From NCBI RefSeq assembly GCF_002001045.1, contig NZ_MUNR01000014.1, positions 1 to 64,000 on the forward strand: a stretch of 64,000 nt of DNA. Reading direction: 5' to 3'. This DNA comes from Rhodanobacter sp. C01. GTDB lineage: Bacteria > Pseudomonadota > Gammaproteobacteria > Xanthomonadales > Rhodanobacteraceae. Position numbers and translations under genes: made by a program. Under the pieces are notes generated by a model. It did no database searches. It was not told where the DNA came from and saw only the letters and a list, made by a program, of their open reading frames with translations. Shown here in pieces: positions 62,092 through 64,000 of this stretch (positions are counted from its first letter, which is position 1; each line of letters opens with the position of its first letter).

Positions 62092-64000
62092 ATGAGAAGT
62101 TGCACGCAGATCAATCGACGGGCTCTAAGCGTTGCCATCGGCGTCATGCTGGCGACCGGTGCAGTTCAAGCCCAGGACGCGGCGTCCCAGGTCACATCGC
62201 CGCAAGCCACATCGCCCCAAGCTGCGCCATCCACAGACCACAGCAAGCAGAAACCCGCTGAGTCGGCATCGGTGCAGACACTCAACCAGGTCGTGGTTAC
62301 CGGCAACTCCGCCTTCGGCGGCATCAAGAAGATCGATGCCAGCTATTCGATCACCACAGCCACGAGCGAGCAGATCAGGGAGCTCAACCCGGTCAGCACG
62401 GCCGACCTGCTGAAGTTGTCGCCCGGCGTGTATCCGGAATCGTCCGGTGGCGAGACCGGCGCGAACATCGAGGTCGCCGGCTTCCCGTCGGACAGCGGCG
62501 CGCCCTTCGTGACGCTGCAGATGAACGGCTCGCCGCTGTTCCCGAAGTGGGACTACTTCACCGACGCGATGTTCCGCCTCGACGACACCATCGATCGCGT
62601 CGAGGCCGTGCAGGGCGGCACCTCGGTGCTCTACGGCAACGGCCAGCCCGGCCTGATCGCCAATTTCATTCTGAAGGAAGGTTCCTCGACGCCTGGCGGC
62701 GACATCGGCGTGACCTACGGCTCGGAAGGCATGGAGCGGCTGGACGGCTTCTACGGCTTCCCGATCGGCGGCAAGGATAGCGGCTGGTATGGCAGCGTGG
62801 GCGGCTTCTGGCGAAAGTCCGACGGCGTGCGCGATCCGCAGTTCGCCTCGGACAAGGGTGGCCAGCTCACCGCCACGCTCAGCCACGACCTGGAACATGG
62901 TTCGCTGATGTTCTACGCGCGTGACCTGAAAGACAAGAACCAGTGGGTCACCGACACGCCGATCTACAACCCGTCTGCGGGCAAGTTCTCGCCCTATCCG
63001 GGCTTCAGCCCGCTCACCGGCACCTTCGGCAGCAACGCCGACCGCTATCAGTTCCTGCAGACCACGCCCTGCTTCACCAGCGGCTGTACGCCTGGCGGGC
63101 AAAACATCGACATGGCCAACGGCCAGGGCGGTGATATGCACGTGGTCGGCGCCAACCTCGACCTGCAATTCGACAATGGCTGGTCGCTCTCCGACAAGGC
63201 CATCCTTGTCGGCGGCGACATGGACACCACGGCGTTCTTCAGCACCGGCGCCAACCCGACCTCGCTGGGCGAGTTCATCACCAGTTCCGTCTCCGGCTTC
63301 GGCCTGCCGTCCGGCGGCACCGCCACGGCGGTCTATACCAACAACGGCAAGCCGGCGGACTTGAACCAGAACGTCTCGGTACAGAACCCCGAGTACATCC
63401 ACAAGCGCATCCACTCGCTCAGCAACGAGTTCCGGCTGAGCAAGGAACTCTTCGACGGCAACACGCTGACCTTCGGCAACTACACCGCGGTGTACGGCAT
63501 GGACCACTCCGAAGACGACGGCCTCAACATGCTGTTGCAGGCGCAGAACAACCCGACCCCGATCGCGGTGGACTACAGCGTCGGCGGCAACGTCTACCAG
63601 CTGACCGACAAGCAGGGCCTGTTCTGGGCTCCCGGTCCGCAGTCATGGATGGCGTTCAACGAGGATTGGCACGCCACCACCACGGCGTTCTACCTCGCCG
63701 ACGAGTGGACGGTGGGCAAGTGGCGCTTCGACGGCGGCGTGCGCTGGCAGCACGACAACATCGGCGGCAACTTCCAGAACACTTCGTCGGGCGACCTCGA
63801 CGCCAACCCGAACACCGTCTACAACAACAACGCCGAGTACCTGATCGACAGCTGGACCCATTACGGCCAGAACCGCGGCGCGGCGTCGTGGACATTGGGC
63901 GCCAACTATTTGCTGGCCGACAACATGAGCATGTACGGTCGCGTCAACAATGGCGCGTTCCTGCCCAGCTTCGACGACATCGTTAACCTCGGCGATCCGC
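62092..64000 (+). CDS. TonB-dependent outer-membrane receptor (C-terminus beyond window)
   Basis: The frame is open from ATG 62092, after GGGGAGGAG, to the window end (636 codons). The signal peptide ends at AVQAQ. The TonB box region is LNQVVVTGNSAFGGIKKIDA, then the plug domain with TADLLKLSPGVYPESSGGET, IEVAGFPSDSGAPFVTLQMN and RVEAVQGGTSVLYGNGQPG. Beta-barrel strands follow, such as MFYARDLKDKNQWV and DEWTVGKWRFDGGVRWQHDN, with a disulfide-type CFTSGC loop. It should import a large or scarce substrate using TonB energy; the shared operator suggests it feeds the galactose/amino-alcohol locus. It resembles FecA/FhuA-like and Xanthomonad carbohydrate receptors; the substrate cannot be told from this part. 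Confidence 0.92.
   Translation, partial: MRSCTQINRRALSVAIGVMLATGAVQAQDAASQVTSPQATSPQAAPSTDHSKQKPAESASVQTLNQVVVTGNSAFGGIKKIDASYSITTATSEQIRELNPVSTADLLKLSPGVYPESSGGETGANIEVAGFPSDSGAPFVTLQMNGSPLFPKWDYFTDAMFRLDDTIDRVEAVQGGTSVLYGNGQPGLIANFILKEGSSTPGGDIGVTYGSEGMERLDGFYGFPIGGKDSGWYGSVGGFWRKSDGVRDPQFASDKGGQLTATLSHDLEHGSLMFYARDLKDKNQWVTDTPIYNPSAGKFSPYPGFSPLTGTFGSNADRYQFLQTTPCFTSGCTPGGQNIDMANGQGGDMHVVGANLDLQFDNGWSLSDKAILVGGDMDTTAFFSTGANPTSLGEFITSSVSGFGLPSGGTATAVYTNNGKPADLNQNVSVQNPEYIHKRIHSLSNEFRLSKELFDGNTLTFGNYTAVYGMDHSEDDGLNMLLQAQNNPTPIAVDYSVGGNVYQLTDKQGLFWAPGPQSWMAFNEDWHATTTAFYLADEWTVGKWRFDGGVRWQHDNIGGNFQNTSSGDLDANPNTVYNNNAEYLIDSWTHYGQNRGAASWTLGANYLLADNMSMYGRVNNGAFLPSFDDIVNLGDP

Noticed and set aside
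62125..63507. 460-codon open frame on the minus strand
   Set aside because: Antisense to the TonB receptor, which has a ribosome site, a signal peptide and a plug domain.
1..64000. CRISPR arrays, tRNA or rRNA genes, integrases, prophage genes
   Set aside because: Looked for regular spaced repeats, conserved tRNA arms and integrase motifs; none were seen. The only transposase-like gene is the RAYT.

Overview
The window is a high-GC chromosomal segment, gene-dense, with no rRNA, tRNA, CRISPR or prophage signature that I can see. Gene content (lgt-thyA-folA-mutT, coaE-pilDCB, pilA with a TfpX/Z protein, a kdp operon containing a porin gene, abundant paired REP elements reading GTAGGAGCG...) points to the Lysobacterales/Xanthomonadales, most likely a Rhodanobacter/Dyella/Luteibacter-like organism. 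That placement is inference; no marker gene was compared.

Layout. 1-634: end of a YgcG-type protein (possibly rearranged) and a second TPM-domain protein. 753-4126: lgt, thyA, folA and a Nudix/ThiE-like mutT in one tight + strand run. 4137-8853 (-): pilB, pilC, pilD, coaE (type IV pilus assembly). 9186-13733 (+): an envelope glycan-type cluster with lower GC (GT2, GT4, two methyltransferases, a flippase-like membrane protein), mostly coupled by 8-nt overlaps. 13826-21599 (-): acyltransferase, TfpX/Z accessory protein, major pilin pilA with a probable sigma-54 promoter, then two large GT-C membrane proteins resembling eukaryotic TMTC O-mannosyltransferases. 21874-30241: S9 peptidase, a REP-associated transposase (RAYT) boxed by its REPs, corA, a DUF697 GTPase, a yceI-cytochrome b561-yceI operon and a polyprenyl synthase. 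30479-31453: DedA-rhodanese fusion. 31575-41607: kdp potassium system (small ORF, F, A, B, small ORF, outer-membrane porin, C, D, E). 41647-48635: LysR/MFS pair, AI-2E-family permease, DUF2252 protein, ssb.

48692-64000 is the most interesting region. An eight-gene minus-strand operon encodes a secreted GH42 beta-galactosidase, a complete De Ley-Doudoroff galactose pathway (dehydrogenase, lactonase, DgoD, DgoK, DgoA), a sugar porter and an amino-acid permease. Divergent from it is a kinase/PLP-lyase pair whose sequences resemble the animal hydroxylysine kinase (HYKK) and the phosphoethanolamine / phosphohydroxylysine phospho-lyases (ETNPPL/PHYKPL). A FadR-type GntR regulator and a TonB-dependent receptor (cut by the window end) follow. 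Three near-identical candidate operators (TTAT-N3-ACAA type) sit at the three promoter regions, tying the locus into one regulon. My hypothesis is uptake and breakdown of a beta-galactosylated amino alcohol, for example galactosyl-hydroxylysine as found in collagen.

A second candidate system is pilin glycosylation: a GT2 polyprenyl-phosphate sugar synthase and two TMTC-like GT-C proteins directly downstream of pilA.

Seven REP-type elements and one element of a second inverted-repeat family are scattered through the window. One REP pair lies in frame inside a TMTC-like gene, and another supplies the stop codon of the RAYT gene.
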